A program made the position numbers and the translations under genes. Below, one piece after another: positions 41,378 through 42,158 of a stretch of 42,158 bases of DNA. Source of the DNA: Anaerolineaceae bacterium UBA6086 (GTDB lineage Bacteria > Chloroflexota > Anaerolineae > Anaerolineales > Anaerolineaceae); the NCBI GenBank assembly GCA_002436005.1, contig DIXG01000089.1, forward strand, positions 1 to 42,158, read 5' to 3'. Every line of letters begins with the position of its first letter. Position 1 is the stretch's first letter. Under the pieces are notes generated by a model. That model was not told the origin of the DNA. It worked only from the letters and a program-made list of their open reading frames with translations, and made no database searches.

Positions 41378-42091
41378 CTAAGAATGATTGAATGCCAAAT
41401 CTTTGATGTGTTCAATGTGGTCTCGTTGATGCCACAGAGTCCTGCGGAGCACCTTTCGGAAGGACCAAAATTCACCCTCAATTCCCACGACCTTCACTTG
41501 ATCTGCAAAGTTTGGAAAGATTTGGTCAATCAGAGCTTTTGTTTGGGAGAGCCGGCTTTGCGGTTCATCCAGCAGGTCTTGATAGGTCATATCCGTCAGG
41601 TTCATACGAGAGAGATACCATAATTCCGCATTGGCGATATGTTTGGCGATGCCAAGGATGTTCCACCGCTGTCCCGGCCGATCCCGTGTCAAAATTTCAG
41701 GGTCCAGTGTGTCCAATCCCGCCAGGAGTTCTTCCCGCTGCCAGTGGAAAATTTTCAAACCCTGGGATACTTCCTCTGCTGAGAGCGGACGCCAGTCGTC
41801 AATGAACCAGGCGTTGATTTCATAGCCTTGTCCTTCTGGTGCAGGAAGGTAGTCTGCGCCAAGCCTGAAAGTGGTAAAGCGCTCGACGACGCGCATATCC
41901 ATATCAGAAAACTGAACCCAGGGAGAGGCGGAGTGGTCTTTGATCCATACTTCGTATTGCAACAGGGCACGCGGCAAGCTGATCAGCGCTTCTGCTTCAT
42001 CCATGCCGTAGGCAAAACAGCCCGGAAAATCCAGTGCCCAGGCGAGTGAGCGGTTTTCAATATTGTTTTCTAAGCCAATCCGAATTTGCAT
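41378..42091 (-). CDS. DinB-like protein with HicB-like N-terminal domain
   Basis: A 237-residue protein in two parts. Residues 1-50 resemble the HicB antitoxin fold (IGLENNIENRSLAWALDFPGCFAYG, then EAEALISLPRALLQYEVW), the partial RNase-H-like domain that normally neutralises HicA. Residues about 105-237 resemble a DinB/YfiT-type four-helix bundle, with histidines in IAKHIANAELWYL and LWHQRDHIEHI at the metal-site positions. DinB-like proteins are thiol-dependent transferases or unknown metalloenzymes. No HicA toxin gene is adjacent, so an antitoxin role is unlikely. The ATG has AAGGAGG upstream. Confidence 0.8.
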   Translation of the reverse strand: MQIRIGLENNIENRSLAWALDFPGCFAYGMDEAEALISLPRALLQYEVWIKDHSASPWVQFSDMDMRVVERFTTFRLGADYLPAPEGQGYEINAWFIDDWRPLSAEEVSQGLKIFHWQREELLAGLDTLDPEILTRDRPGQRWNILGIAKHIANAELWYLSRMNLTDMTYQDLLDEPQSRLSQTKALIDQIFPNFADQVKVVGIEGEFWSFRKVLRRTLWHQRDHIEHIKDLAFNHS

Positions 42092-42158
42092 TTATCCTCC
42101 TAAGGAAGTTTTCATGCTTATTGTAATCGGGATTTGCAGGCTTGGATTTTATATTTAT
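42092..42158. other. Upstream region of the DinB-like gene, window end
   Basis: The last 67 bases hold the GGAGG ribosome site of the DinB-like gene and AT-rich sequence that may include its promoter. No other feature is seen. Confidence 0.4.

Noticed and set aside
41378..42091. HicAB toxin-antitoxin system
   Set aside because: Only a HicB-like fold fused to a DinB-like domain is seen; no HicA-sized gene lies next to it.

Overview
The window looks like chromosomal backbone of an anaerobic member of the Chloroflexota, most likely class Anaerolineae. This is inferred from gene content and protein style, not from a 16S gene. Supporting signs are roughly balanced base composition, a serine hydroxymethyltransferase fused to a GcvT-type aminomethyltransferase, a glycyl radical enzyme with its activase (oxygen-sensitive chemistry), a CUT1 sugar ABC transporter with an A/E/P-rich lipoprotein linker, and two DUF4870 membrane proteins. 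No phage, plasmid, insertion sequence, CRISPR array, rRNA or tRNA was seen. Most genes are housekeeping.

Layout. 1-869: end of an OmpR/KdpE-type regulator followed by a NarL-type regulator, closed by a terminator. 976-1779 (minus): TatD nuclease. 1856-6691 (plus): mnmA, a small membrane protein, an S9 peptidase, a TrmI-type tRNA methyltransferase and a CoA-type Nudix hydrolase. 6775-7464 (minus): ribosomal protein L25, whose promoter abuts a cluster of CGCGTTATTGC repeats. 7970-10228 (plus): the NfeD/slipin pair. 10539-12287 (plus): a uridine-kinase-like nucleoside kinase with a ThrRS-like N-terminus. 12353-16723 (minus): the SHMT-GcvT fusion followed by a PLP aminotransferase. 16820-17668 (minus): monoacylglycerol-lipase-like hydrolase. 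17805-18521 (plus): ComB-like phosphatase preceded by an 18-bp perfect palindrome. 18602-20279 (plus): ECF sigma factor, DegV and a single-pass membrane protein. 20295-21810 (minus): glutaredoxin-like protein and two DUF4870 proteins. 21936-24367 (plus): fmt and glpK, overlapping.

24564-27700 (minus) is a CUT1 ABC importer without its ATPase. A strong hairpin separates the binding-protein gene from the permeases. 28177-31022 (minus) is a glycyl radical activase-enzyme pair whose Cys-x-Glu active site points to an eliminase or dehydratase rather than pyruvate formate-lyase. 31164-36975 (minus): pterin dehydratase, mutS, alaS. 37291-41058 (minus): a lamin-tail-domain protein, dnaX, ybaB, recR and a flavodoxin, tightly packed. 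41378-42091 (minus): a protein that appears to join a HicB-like and a DinB-like domain.

The most interesting items are the orphan glycyl radical system beside a sugar transporter, the SHMT-GcvT fusion with its unassigned middle segment of about 165 residues, and the repeat cluster at the L25 promoter. I found no clear defence system or other large undescribed multi-gene system.
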